DNA of 16,199 nucleotides from Limnohabitans sp. Lineage in GTDB: Bacteria > Pseudomonadota > Gammaproteobacteria > Burkholderiales > Burkholderiaceae_C. Both the position numbers and the translations under genes were made by a program. Under the pieces are notes generated by a model. It searched no databases. It saw nothing but the letters and a program-made list of their open reading frames with translations, and had not been told where the DNA came from. The stretch lies in assembly GCA_024641725.1 (NCBI GenBank), contig JAHECM010000014.1, positions 1-16,199 of the forward strand, given 5' to 3'. Positions 1 through 7,548 of this stretch are shown here, one piece after another; the stretch's first letter is position 1; each line of letters opens with the position of its first letter.

Positions 1-2
1 GA

Positions 3-920
3 ATGAATATCAACCAAATCGACCTGAATTTGCTGCGCCTGTTTGACGCGGTCTGGCGTCTGCGCCAAGTCAGCCTGGCGGCGCAGCAGCTGGGCTTGTC
101 GCAGCCCGCCGCCAGCCAGGGCTTGGCGCGCTTGCGGGCTTTGCTGGGCGACGCGCTGTTTGAGCGCAGCGGCACGGGCGTGCGCGCCACCCCGCGCGCC
201 GATCGCCTGGCACCCGTGGTGCAAGCCGCACTGGCCATGCTCGAAGAGGCCTTGAGCGCGTCAGAGGTGTTTGACCCGCGCCAATCGCAGCGGCGCTTGC
301 GCATCCACCTGAGCGACATTGGTGAGGCGCGTTTTTTGCCCGAACTGCTCGAAATGCTGGGCCGCGAAGCCCCGGGCATGCAACTGGAAACCCTGCCCTT
401 GCCCCATGCGCACATCGGCTCGGCGCTGGGCAGCGGGCAGCTGGACCTGGCCATTGGCTTTTTGCCCGAAGTGGCCGACACCCTGCAGCAAGCCCTGCTG
501 AGCGACCGCTACGTGCTGCTGCTGCGTCAAGGCCACCCGGTAGCGCAGCGCTGGCGTGAGAGCGGGGCACTGCAAGCCCTGGCCGATTTGGAGTTTGCGG
601 TGGTGCGCACGCACGCCGATACCCTGCGAATTTTGGAGCGCATGGACTGGCAGCCGCGTGTGCGGCTGACGGTGAGCCACTTTTTGTCGCTGCCCGGCAT
701 TGTGCGCAGCACCGACTTGGCCGTGCTCATGCCCCGCAACTTTGCCCACGGCTTTGCCGCGCAAGACGCGCTGGACATGATCGAGCCCGACTTGCCTTTG
801 CGCGACTTCACGGTGTCGCTGCACTGGAGCGTGCGCTTTGACAAAGACCCTTGCCTGCAGTGGCTGCGGGGGCGGGCGGTGGCCCTGTTTGGCGCGGATG
901 TGACGGCTTTGAATGGATGA
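3..920 (+). CDS. LysR-family transcriptional regulator
   Basis: This is a DNA-binding regulator of the LysR family, 305 residues, which is the usual full length. Residues 1-65 form the winged helix-turn-helix, with the typical run LAAQQLGLSQPAASQGLARL and the wing around LFERSGTGVRATPRA. The rest resembles the effector-binding domain. The ATG lies two bases from the window edge and begins MNINQIDLNLLRLFDAV, the normal LysR N-terminus, so the gene is probably complete. Its own promoter and any divergent target are cut off. The next gene on the same strand starts 16 bp later, so the two may be co-transcribed. LysR regulators usually control a divergent neighbour, which would lie left of the window. 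The inducer and targets cannot be told from the sequence. Confidence 0.92.
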   Translation: MNINQIDLNLLRLFDAVWRLRQVSLAAQQLGLSQPAASQGLARLRALLGDALFERSGTGVRATPRADRLAPVVQAALAMLEEALSASEVFDPRQSQRRLRIHLSDIGEARFLPELLEMLGREAPGMQLETLPLPHAHIGSALGSGQLDLAIGFLPEVADTLQQALLSDRYVLLLRQGHPVAQRWRESGALQALADLEFAVVRTHADTLRILERMDWQPRVRLTVSHFLSLPGIVRSTDLAVLMPRNFAHGFAAQDALDMIEPDLPLRDFTVSLHWSVRFDKDPCLQWLRGRAVALFGADVTALNG

Positions 921-936
921 CTTGTGAACCTTGAAC

Positions 937-1674
937 ATGAAGACGCCCCAAGCACCCCAAGGCTGTGAAACCGCACCCAGTTGTGTCGATGTGCCACAAG
1001 TTTTGACGCACATCCAGGCGGCGCTGCGCCCGCTGTCCAACCCGCAAGAGGCCGAGCCCATGCGGGCCTACATGCTGGATCAGTTTGCATTTTTGGGCAT
1101 CCGCGCCACCCCGCGCAGGCAGGCCCTGCGTGGCTTGCTGGGCAAGAGTGCCTTGCGCGCGTGGCGCCAGAGCGAGCTGCTGGCGCTTGCCCAAGCCCTG
1201 TGGCGCTTGCCCGAGCGCGAGTACCGTTACGTGGCGGTGGACGTGCTCGCCCAACACCACCAACGCCTTGATGTGAGCGCCTTGCCCCAGCTGCTGAAAT
1301 GGGTACAAACCGAGCCCTGGTGGGACACGGTGGACGGCCTGGCCAGCGTGGTGGGCGACATCGTGAAACAGACCTTGGCTGCCGACCCCAGTGCGCAGAA
1401 ACACATGGACGCTTGCCTGACCCACCCCCACCTGTGGGTGCGCCGTGTGGCCATGCTGCACCAGCTCGGCTGGAAAGCCCAAACCGATTCGGCGCGCTTG
1501 TTTCGGTACGCGCTGACTTTGGCCCCCGAAAAAGACTTCTTCATCCGCAAAGCCATCGGCTGGGCCTTGCGCGATCAGGCCCGCACGCAGCCTGACGCGG
1601 TGCGGGCCTTTTTGGTGGAGCAAGCCGAGCAGTTCTCGGGTTTGACTCGGCGCGAGGCGGGCAAGCACCTTTAG
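937..1674 (+). CDS. AlkD-like DNA alkylation repair protein (HEAT-repeat DNA glycosylase)
   Basis: The product is about 245 residues of mostly helical repeats and fits the AlkD/AlkC superfamily, which removes alkylated purines (N3/N7 adducts) from DNA. The residues known as catalytic in Bacillus cereus AlkD (Trp109, Asp113, Arg148, Trp187) have counterparts here: W129 and D133 in EPWWDTVDG, R170 in LWVRRVAM, and W209 in RKAIGWALRDQ. Their spacing is nearly the same, with two extra residues between the Asp and the Arg. It is therefore likely an active glycosylase. Two starts are possible: TTG at 931, which has a GGATGA about 10 bases upstream, or ATG at 937. I chose the ATG, but the evidence is thin. 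The gene follows the LysR gene closely and ends convergently on the MATE gene, with the stop codons overlapping at 1671-1674. Confidence 0.88.
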   Translation: MKTPQAPQGCETAPSCVDVPQVLTHIQAALRPLSNPQEAEPMRAYMLDQFAFLGIRATPRRQALRGLLGKSALRAWRQSELLALAQALWRLPEREYRYVAVDVLAQHHQRLDVSALPQLLKWVQTEPWWDTVDGLASVVGDIVKQTLAADPSAQKHMDACLTHPHLWVRRVAMLHQLGWKAQTDSARLFRYALTLAPEKDFFIRKAIGWALRDQARTQPDAVRAFLVEQAEQFSGLTRREAGKHL

Positions 1675-3005
1675 TTTTTGACGTCCCAGCGGGTCGTGCG
1701 CACCACATACATGGTGGCCAGGCCGTAGGCGGCCATGCCCAAGGCCACCAGTGCAAAAATGGTCCAAGCTGGCGTCTGCGCCCAAGCCAGGGCCGCGCCG
1801 CCTGCGGCCACCACCCCCATGCGCAGCGTGCCGGCCAGCACCGGGCCGGTGGCTTTGCCCGCACCCAGCGATGAAAAGTACAGGCTCAGCCCCACCCCAA
1901 AGAAGGCGTAGGCCGGGCCTGCCCACAAAAAGTACAGCGCTGCCGATTCGACCACCGCCGCGTCTTGCGTGAAGCGCAGCGTCCACACATTGGGGGCCAG
2001 CGTGACGACCAAGCCAATCGCCCCCAGCAAAACGCCGGCCATCACGGCGGCGGTCCAGGCCGCTTGCCGGGCACGGGCGGTGTGACCTGCCCCCATGGCC
2101 ATGCCCACCAAGGGCACCGACGCCACCCCCACCGCAAAGGCCATGGGCACCAACAAAAACTCAAGCCGCGTGCCGATGCCGTAACCGGCCAGGGCGTTGG
2201 TGCCGAACTGCGACACCAAGCGGGTGAGGATCAAGATGGTCATGACCGTCTGAAAAGGCGACAAACAGGCCACCGCACCCACGCGCAAAATGTCGCGGGC
2301 CAGAGGCCATTGCCAAGCCGTTTGCCGCCAGCGCAAGTGGATGCGCCCTTTGCCCGACACCAAATAGGCCAGCAAAAACAACGCGCCCACACCGTTGGCC
2401 ACCACCTGGCCAGCGGCTACGCCCGCCATGCCCCAACTCGGGAAAGGCCCCCAGCCCAAGCCCAGCGCCCCGGCCACCAGCACTTGCGCCACCGACACCC
2501 CCAGCAGCGTGGCCGACGGCACGCGCATATTGCCCGCGCCGCGCAGCACCGATGAAAACGTGTTCACCAGCCACATGAAGATCGAACCTGAAAAAGCCAC
2601 GTTGGCGTAGGCCACGGCTTGCGCCAGCGCTTCGCCTTGGCCACCGAGGGCGGCAAACAACTCCCGCGCAAAGAGCCACATGAGCAACATGTAAACCGTG
2701 CCCATGGCCACGCCGATCCACATGGCCTGCACGGCCAGCGCGTTGGCGCGTTCGGGCTCGCCTGCCCCCAGGGCGCGGCTGACGGCCGAGGACACGCCGC
2801 CGCCCATGGCGCCGGCCGACATCATGTTTTGCAACATGACCATCGGAAACACCAGGGCCATGCCCGCCAGCGCGCTGGTGCCCAAGCTGCCCACATAGGC
2901 CGTCTCTGCAATGGCCGCGAGCGCAATGGCCAGCATGGCCACCATATTGGGCAGGGCCAAACGCAGCAGCGTGGGCAAGATGGGGGCTGTGAGTAAAGGG
3001 TTCAT
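1671..3005 (-). CDS. MATE-family multidrug/toxin efflux transporter
   Basis: This is an integral inner-membrane antiporter of the MATE family, about 444 residues with roughly twelve hydrophobic segments in two homologous halves. The first half carries the family signature around ETAYVGSLGTSALAGMALVF. The second half repeats it around LVSQFGTNALAGYGIGTRLE. MATE proteins export cationic drugs or metabolites using Na+ or H+ gradients; the substrate here is unknown. The frame stays open upstream to an ATG at 3116, but those extra 37 residues look nothing like a MATE N-terminus. I prefer the ATG at 3005, which begins MNPLLTAPILPTLLRLALP and gives a standard length. The gene lies 196 bp downstream of the guaD/oxidoreductase-like pair on the same strand. 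A shared transcript is possible, but a separate promoter is as likely. Confidence 0.9.
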   Translation of the reverse strand: MNPLLTAPILPTLLRLALPNMVAMLAIALAAIAETAYVGSLGTSALAGMALVFPMVMLQNMMSAGAMGGGVSSAVSRALGAGEPERANALAVQAMWIGVAMGTVYMLLMWLFARELFAALGGQGEALAQAVAYANVAFSGSIFMWLVNTFSSVLRGAGNMRVPSATLLGVSVAQVLVAGALGLGWGPFPSWGMAGVAAGQVVANGVGALFLLAYLVSGKGRIHLRWRQTAWQWPLARDILRVGAVACLSPFQTVMTILILTRLVSQFGTNALAGYGIGTRLEFLLVPMAFAVGVASVPLVGMAMGAGHTARARQAAWTAAVMAGVLLGAIGLVVTLAPNVWTLRFTQDAAVVESAALYFLWAGPAYAFFGVGLSLYFSSLGAGKATGPVLAGTLRMGVVAAGGAALAWAQTPAWTIFALVALGMAAYGLATMYVVRTTRWDVKN

Positions 3006-3201
3006 GAGGCCTGTGCGGGGGGTTTTGGGGGCGTAAGTGCCGCATCTTGCGATCAAGTTGGCGTGGAGGGTGTTCAGCCCTGACTCTTTGGCGACCATGC
3101 GCTTGACTGCAGGCATGACTTTGAACAGATTGTTAACAGCACAGGGCCCTCACCCGAGTGGGCCGTCAAGGCCGAAGTTTTGCCAGAGAGTTCCAATTGT
3201 T

Positions 3202-3450
3202 TCAGCCAGCGAGCAAGCCAGCCGCTTCTTCGTACCACCACATCAGCGCGGCTTCGTAGCCCTCCCACACGCAGCCATTGCAGCCGCGCCCGCAGCACGA
3301 TGTGGGTTCTTCGGGCGGGTCTCTGAAGTCGTGACCTGCGGCTTGCAGGCGGTGTTGAAAGTCGGCAATGCCTTTCCTCACGGCCTGGCGTTGGGCCTGG
3401 CCGGGGTCGTGGAAAGCCTGTGCGCTGTTGTCGGTGCTGTCGGCGTTCAT
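3202..3450 (-). CDS. Small Cys-rich 'oxidoreductase-like' domain protein
   Basis: The 82-residue product has a charged N-terminal half and a C-terminal block, EEPTSCCGRGCNGCVWEGYE, around residues 48-65. This matches the short conserved motif of the oxidoreductase-like N-terminal domain family (Pfam Oxidored-like: CCGxGCxxCVW...Y). C52, C53, C57 and C60 could bind a metal or an Fe-S cluster; that is inference, and the family's biochemical role is not established. The start ATG at 3448-3450 overlaps the guaD stop in an ATGA arrangement, which decides the start and implies translational coupling to guanine deaminase. There is no signal peptide or membrane segment, so a cytoplasmic location is expected. 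Motif conservation, not length, is the main reason to accept this short gene. Confidence 0.8.
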   Translation of the reverse strand: MNADSTDNSAQAFHDPGQAQRQAVRKGIADFQHRLQAAGHDFRDPPEEPTSCCGRGCNGCVWEGYEAALMWWYEEAAGLLAG

Positions 3451-4799
3451 GCCCGATTGTCGGTCACAGGCTGGCCCTGGATGACCGTGTGCGCGATCAG
3501 CCGGTCGTCGCCCAGCACCCCCATGGCGAACAGCCATTCGGCCAGGGTGTCGGCTTGCGCGGTGCGGCGGGCCAGCAGGGGCGTGGCCTTGGGGTTGAGC
3601 ACCACAAAGTCGGCTTCACAGCCGGGCAGCAGGTTGCCCACCTTGCCGCCCAGGCCCAGCGCTTGCGCAGCGCCCGCCGTGTGTTGCCACCACAGGTGTT
3701 CGGGCGCCAGGCTGACGCCGGGGCGGCCCACACTTTGCCGCGCCACCGTGTAGGCCGCGTGCATGGTCTGAAAAGGGCTGAAGCTGGTGCCACCCCCGAC
3801 GTCGCTGGCCAGGCCGTAGCGCAAATTGGCCGCGTCTGAGGCGGTGTAGTCGAAAAAGCCGCTGCCCAGAAACAAATTGCTGGTGGGGCTGACGGCGGCC
3901 ACGCTGCCGGTCTCCGCCATGCGGCGGCGGTCGGCACTGTCCAAGTGGATGCTGTGCGCGTACACGGCGCGTGGGCGCAGCAGTCCGGCGCGGTCGTACA
4001 CGTCCAGATAGCTGCGCGCCTGCGGAAACAGTTCGTGCACCCAGCGGATTTCGTCCAGGTTTTCGGCCAGGTGGGACTGCACCCATACATCCGGGAACTG
4101 CTGCGCGATGTCGCCCGCGCCATGCAATTGCTCAGCCGAGCTGGTGGGCGCAAAGCGTGGCGTGATGGCGTAGCCCAAGCGGTCCACACCGTGCCAGCGG
4201 CCAATCAAGTCTTCGGTCTGTCGCAGGCTGAGCTGTGTGTCGGTGTCGCGCAAGCCGTCGGGGCTGTGGCGGTCTTGCAGCACCTTGCCCGCGATCATGC
4301 GCAACTGCCGCGCTTGTGCCGCTTTCATGAAGGCGTCCACCGACTCGGGGTGTGCCGTGGCAAAGCACAGGGCGGTGGTCACGCCGTTGTGCAGCAGCTC
4401 GTCCAAGAAAAAGTCTGCCGTTTCGCGGGCGTGAGCCGGCTCAGAAAACTGCTTTTCGTGCGGAAAGGTGTAATGCTCCAGCCAAGGCAGCAGGCCCTCG
4501 GCGGGCGAGGCGATCACGTCCAGTTGTGGGTAATGCACATGCATGTCCACAAAGCCCGGTGCGATGCACAGCCCAGGCCAATGGGTGGTGGGCAGCTTGG
4601 GGTAATGCTCGGCCAGCTCGCGGTAGGGGCCCATGGCCTGGATGCGCACCACGCCGTCGTCGTCACGCCCGGTGACCAGCAAGCCGTCGGTTTCGTGGCG
4701 GACCTTGTGGCTTTGTGGGTCAGGAAACCAGAGCAGCTGGGCGCGCCAGCCTTGGGGCTGGGTCCGGGGCGGCTGAGGGGTTGAGGGGGCTGGGTGCAT
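3447..4799 (-). CDS. guaD: Guanine deaminase
   Basis: This cytoplasmic metal-dependent amidohydrolase converts guanine to xanthine and ammonia. From the ATG at 4799 the product is 450 residues, close to Escherichia coli GuaD (about 440). The metal and catalytic residues are all visible: the HxH motif in PGFVDMHVHYPQ (H87, H89), H243 and E246 in QSHLAENLDE, H282 in VYAHSIH, and D333 in GLASDVGGGTSFS. The last motif is characteristic of guanine deaminases rather than other amidohydrolases. The frame continues upstream to 4892, but that part is not GuaD-like and lies in the divergent regulatory region, so the 4799 start is preferred. No strong ribosome site precedes it. It is transcribed divergently from a BMP-type ABC importer and overlaps the next gene by ATGA, fitting a purine salvage or catabolism role. 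Confidence 0.94.
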   Translation of the reverse strand: MHPAPSTPQPPRTQPQGWRAQLLWFPDPQSHKVRHETDGLLVTGRDDDGVVRIQAMGPYRELAEHYPKLPTTHWPGLCIAPGFVDMHVHYPQLDVIASPAEGLLPWLEHYTFPHEKQFSEPAHARETADFFLDELLHNGVTTALCFATAHPESVDAFMKAAQARQLRMIAGKVLQDRHSPDGLRDTDTQLSLRQTEDLIGRWHGVDRLGYAITPRFAPTSSAEQLHGAGDIAQQFPDVWVQSHLAENLDEIRWVHELFPQARSYLDVYDRAGLLRPRAVYAHSIHLDSADRRRMAETGSVAAVSPTSNLFLGSGFFDYTASDAANLRYGLASDVGGGTSFSPFQTMHAAYTVARQSVGRPGVSLAPEHLWWQHTAGAAQALGLGGKVGNLLPGCEADFVVLNPKATPLLARRTAQADTLAEWLFAMGVLGDDRLIAHTVIQGQPVTDNRA

Positions 4800-4943
4800 G
4801 GCGTTGACAGGGATAAATCCGGGGGCAAAACGGTGCCGCCCAGTGTTACATTGTGCGGCAATCACTTCACACGCACGGTGCGGGCCATCCAAGCAGGCGC
4901 TGACTGTGCGTGTGGTTTACCTGACGCATTACTTTTGGACGAC
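4800..4943. promoter_or_regulatory. Divergent guaD / purine importer control region
   Basis: These 144 bp separate the guaD start from the start of the importer ATPase and must contain both promoters unless one lies inside a gene. A TTGACA (4804-4809) and a TTACATT (4846-4852) are visible but not correctly spaced with each other, so I do not assign a promoter. The main structure is the inverted repeat at 4868-4914, listed separately. No purine-specific regulator gene lies adjacent, so control may be exerted from elsewhere or through RNA structure. Confidence 0.5.
4868..4914. repeat. Long inverted repeat in the importer leader
   Basis: CACACGCAC at 4868-4876 is matched by its exact reverse complement GTGCGTGTG at 4906-4914. 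If transcribed toward the importer, the stem extends inward by a G·U pair and two more pairs (GT at 4878-4879 with AC at 4903-4904). This gives about 12 bp around a 23-nt loop. It ends 29 bases before the ATPase start codon. It could be an RNA stem in the leader (translation control, attenuation or riboswitch) or two protein-binding half-sites. No run of T follows, so it is not an ordinary terminator. Confidence 0.55.
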
Positions 4944-6488
4944 ATGACCCTTCCCCTGCTGTCTTTGCAAGGCATCACCAAGCGTTATCCCGGCGTGGTG
5001 GCCAACCAGGACGTGTCGCTGACCGTGATGCCCGGCCAAGCCCATGCTGTGCTGGGTGAAAACGGCGCGGGCAAGTCCACGCTGATGAAAATCATCTACG
5101 GCTCGGTCAAGCCCGACGAGGGGCAGGTTTTCTTCAAGGGCCAGCCGGTCCAGATCCGCAACCCCCAAGAAGCGCGCAAGCTGGGCATCAGCATGGTGTT
5201 CCAGCATTTCAGTCTGTTTGACACGCTCACCGTGGCCGAAAACGTGTGGCTGGGGCTGGACAAGTCGCTGAGCCTGGCCGAGGTGACCCAGCGCATCGAG
5301 GCCAAGGCGGCCGAATACGGGCTGGACATTGAAGCCGCTCGCCCGGTGCACACCCTGAGCGTGGGCGAGATGCAGCGGGTGGAGATCATCCGTGCGCTGT
5401 TGTCCGAGCCGCAGCTCTTGATCTTGGACGAGCCCACATCGGTGCTGACGCCGCAGGCTGTTGAAAAACTCTTTGTGGTGCTGCACAAGCTGGTCAGTCA
5501 GGGCGTGAGTATTTTGTACATCTCGCACAAGTTGCACGAAATCCGGGCGCTGTGCAGCGCCTGCACGGTGCTGCGCGGCGGGCAGGTCACGGGCGTGTGC
5601 GACCCGCGTGAAGAAAGCAACGCCAGCCTGAGCCGCCTGATGATCGGCGCCGAGCCGCCAGCGCTGGCCCCCACGCCGCGCACGCCGGGCGACGTGGTGC
5701 TGTCGGTGCAAGGCCTGCAACTGGCCACGCAAGACCCGTTTGGGGTGAACTTGCAGGGCATTGACCTGCAGGTGCGCAGCGGCGAAGTGGTGGGTTTGGC
5801 GGGGGTATCGGGCAATGGCCAGCGCGAGCTGATGTGGGCTTTGTCGGGCGAAGACACCCGCGCTGTACCCGCGCAGGTGCACATTGCTGGGCAGGCTGCT
5901 GGCCATTTGGCCCCGCGTGCGCGCCGCGACTTGGGGCTGCACTTTGTGCCCGAGGAGCGGCTGGGCCGGGGCGCGGTGCCCGCCATGAGCTTGGCGCACA
6001 ACCTCTTGCTCACCCGCAGCGAGGCGCTGGGTGCGGGCGGCTGGATCCGCATGGGCGCGCTGGCCGAGCAGGCGCGCGGCATCATTGAGCGCTTCAAGGT
6101 CAAGGCCTCGGGGCCGCAGGCAGCGGCGCGTTCGCTGTCGGGCGGCAATTTGCAAAAGTTCATCGTGGGGCGCGAGATCAGCGCTGCGCCCCGCTTGCTC
6201 ATCGTCTCGCAACCCACTTGGGGCGTGGACGTGGGCGCGGCGGCACAGATCCGTGCCGAAATTTTGGCGCTGCGCGACGCCGGTTGCGCGGTGCTGGTGG
6301 TCAGCGAGGAGCTGGAAGAATTGTTTGAAATTTCAGACCGTCTGCATGTGATGGCCAAAGGGCGTTTGTCGCCCTCTTTGCCGCGCCAAGAGGCGACGGT
6401 CGAGCGCATTGGCGAGTGGATGAGTGGCCTGTGGCCACCAGGCTCGGCACAAGGCTCGGCACAAGGAGCACACCATGCTCAAGCTTGA
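4944..6488 (+). CDS. BMP-type nucleoside/nucleobase ABC importer, double ATP-binding subunit
   Basis: This 514-residue cytoplasmic ATPase has two fused nucleotide-binding domains, like sugar importers and the NupA/YufO class that works with BMP-family binding proteins. Domain 1 has an intact Walker A (GENGAGKST, residues 38-46), signature LSVGE (138-142), Walker B LLILDEP (158-164) and switch His (H195 in YISHKLHE). Domain 2 is degenerate: GVSGNGQREL (287-296) lacks the Walker A Lys, and the Walker B region LLIVSQPTWGVD has Ser-Gln where Asp-Glu is expected, although the signature LSGGN (398-402) remains. Degeneration of the second site is common in this class. The frame opens at 4794, but the ABC fold begins directly after the ATG at 4944, which I chose. 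The C-terminus overlaps the first permease by 14 bases and ends in a repetitive GSAQGSAQG tail. Confidence 0.93.
   Translation: MTLPLLSLQGITKRYPGVVANQDVSLTVMPGQAHAVLGENGAGKSTLMKIIYGSVKPDEGQVFFKGQPVQIRNPQEARKLGISMVFQHFSLFDTLTVAENVWLGLDKSLSLAEVTQRIEAKAAEYGLDIEAARPVHTLSVGEMQRVEIIRALLSEPQLLILDEPTSVLTPQAVEKLFVVLHKLVSQGVSILYISHKLHEIRALCSACTVLRGGQVTGVCDPREESNASLSRLMIGAEPPALAPTPRTPGDVVLSVQGLQLATQDPFGVNLQGIDLQVRSGEVVGLAGVSGNGQRELMWALSGEDTRAVPAQVHIAGQAAGHLAPRARRDLGLHFVPEERLGRGAVPAMSLAHNLLLTRSEALGAGGWIRMGALAEQARGIIERFKVKASGPQAAARSLSGGNLQKFIVGREISAAPRLLIVSQPTWGVDVGAAAQIRAEILALRDAGCAVLVVSEELEELFEISDRLHVMAKGRLSPSLPRQEATVERIGEWMSGLWPPGSAQGSAQGAHHAQA
6441..6464 (+). repeat. Perfect 12-bp tandem duplication at the ATPase 3' end
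   Basis: The unit GGCTCGGCACAA occurs twice in a row and encodes the GSAQGSAQG tail of the ATPase. The end of the second copy plus the following bases forms AAGGAG (6463-6468), the ribosome site of the next permease at 6475. Because the unit is a multiple of three, copy-number change would keep both frames. Confidence 0.85.
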
Positions 6489-7548
6489 AGCACGGCCCGA
6501 GGCTTCGCGCCTGTGGACTTGGGCCTCCCCCTTGCTGGCGCTGGCGCTCACCGTGGTGCTGGGCGTGGTGCTGTTCATGGCGCTGGGCAAAGACCCGGTG
6601 CGCGGTTTGCAGATGTTCTTTTGGGAGCCGCTCAAATCCAGCTATGCCATCGGCGAGTTGATGGTCAAAGCCACGCCGCTGCTGTTGATCGCCTTGGGCT
6701 TGGCGGTGTGTTTCCGCTCCAACGTCTGGAACATTGGAGCCGAAGGCCAGTTTGTCTTGGGCGCCGTGTGCGCGGGCGGCGTGGCCATGCTGGCGGGCAA
6801 AGACACGGGCCGCTGGATCGTGCTGGCCGTGCTGCTGGCCGGGGTCTTGGGCGGCATGCTGTGGGCGGGCCTGACGGCGCTGCTGCGCGACCGCTTCAAC
6901 GCCAGTGAAATCCTGGTCAGCCTGATGCTGGTCTATGTGGCCGACATGGTGCTCAGTTTCTTGGTTTATGGTCCCTGGAAAGACCCTGCGGGATATAACT
7001 TTCCGCAGACCAAAACCTTTGAAGCGGTCACGCAGATCCCGCGCCTCATGAGTGGCTCGCGGGTCAGCATCGGCTTGCTGATCGCTCTGGCGGCAGCGGG
7101 CGCGCTGTGGGTGTTTTTGTTCCGCACGCGGGCGGGCTTTGCCCAGCAGGTGGGCGGGCTGGCACCCGACGCGGCGCGCTATGCGGGCTTTTCTTCGCGC
7201 AAGGCGCTGTGGGTGGCGCTGCTCACCTCGGGCGGTGCGGCGGGTCTGGCAGGCGCTTTGGAGGTGGCCGGGCCAATCGGTCAGCTCACGCCCTATGTGC
7301 CTGCGGGCTATGGCTTTGCCGCCATCATCGTGGCCTTTGTGGGGCGCTTGCACCCGGGGGGCATGGTGCTGTCGGCGGTGCTGATGAGCATGTTCTACAT
7401 CGGGGGGGAGCTGGCGCAGTCGCGTCTGGGCTTGCCCAAGTCGATCACTGGCGTGTTCCAGGGCTTGCTGCTGTTTTGCCTGCTGGCGTGCGACACGCTG
7501 GTGGCCTACCGGTTGCGCTGGGCACCCCAACAGGGAGGAGTCGCCTGA
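6475..7548 (+). CDS. BMP-type ABC importer permease 1
   Basis: This 357-residue inner-membrane subunit belongs to the branched-chain-amino-acid/ribose permease superfamily (BPD_transp_2). It has about eight to ten hydrophobic segments. The family motif NIGAEGQ (residues 86-92) is present, with a matching NLGAEG in the partner permease. The start is set by a good ribosome site, AAGGAG at 6463-6468, seven bases before the ATG; the frame is open upstream to 6424 but that part is only the shadow of the ATPase end. It overlaps the ATPase by 14 bases. It also overlaps the second permease by one base: its TGA at 7546-7548 shares the A with the next ATG. The arrangement indicates one translationally coupled operon and a heterodimeric channel. 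The substrate is likely a purine nucleoside or base, judged from the flanking deaminases. Confidence 0.93.
   Translation: MLKLEARPEASRLWTWASPLLALALTVVLGVVLFMALGKDPVRGLQMFFWEPLKSSYAIGELMVKATPLLLIALGLAVCFRSNVWNIGAEGQFVLGAVCAGGVAMLAGKDTGRWIVLAVLLAGVLGGMLWAGLTALLRDRFNASEILVSLMLVYVADMVLSFLVYGPWKDPAGYNFPQTKTFEAVTQIPRLMSGSRVSIGLLIALAAAGALWVFLFRTRAGFAQQVGGLAPDAARYAGFSSRKALWVALLTSGGAAGLAGALEVAGPIGQLTPYVPAGYGFAAIIVAFVGRLHPGGMVLSAVLMSMFYIGGELAQSRLGLPKSITGVFQGLLLFCLLACDTLVAYRLRWAPQQGGVA

Noticed and set aside
3006..3116. N-terminal extension of the MATE protein to an ATG at 3116.
   Set aside because: The 37 extra residues are polar and unlike a MATE N-terminus, and the internal ATG at 3005 gives a standard length. 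The rest of the gap (3006-3201) holds GC-rich inverted segments but no T-run or clear promoter.
4794..4943. Upstream extension of the ATPase frame to 4794.
   Set aside because: The added residues lie in the divergent promoter region and show no ABC features, whereas the domain begins right after the ATG at 4944.
5804..6272. Degenerate second nucleotide-binding site of the ATPase as possible gene decay.
   Set aside because: The frame is intact and the signature is kept. A degenerate second site is usual for double ATPases of this importer class.
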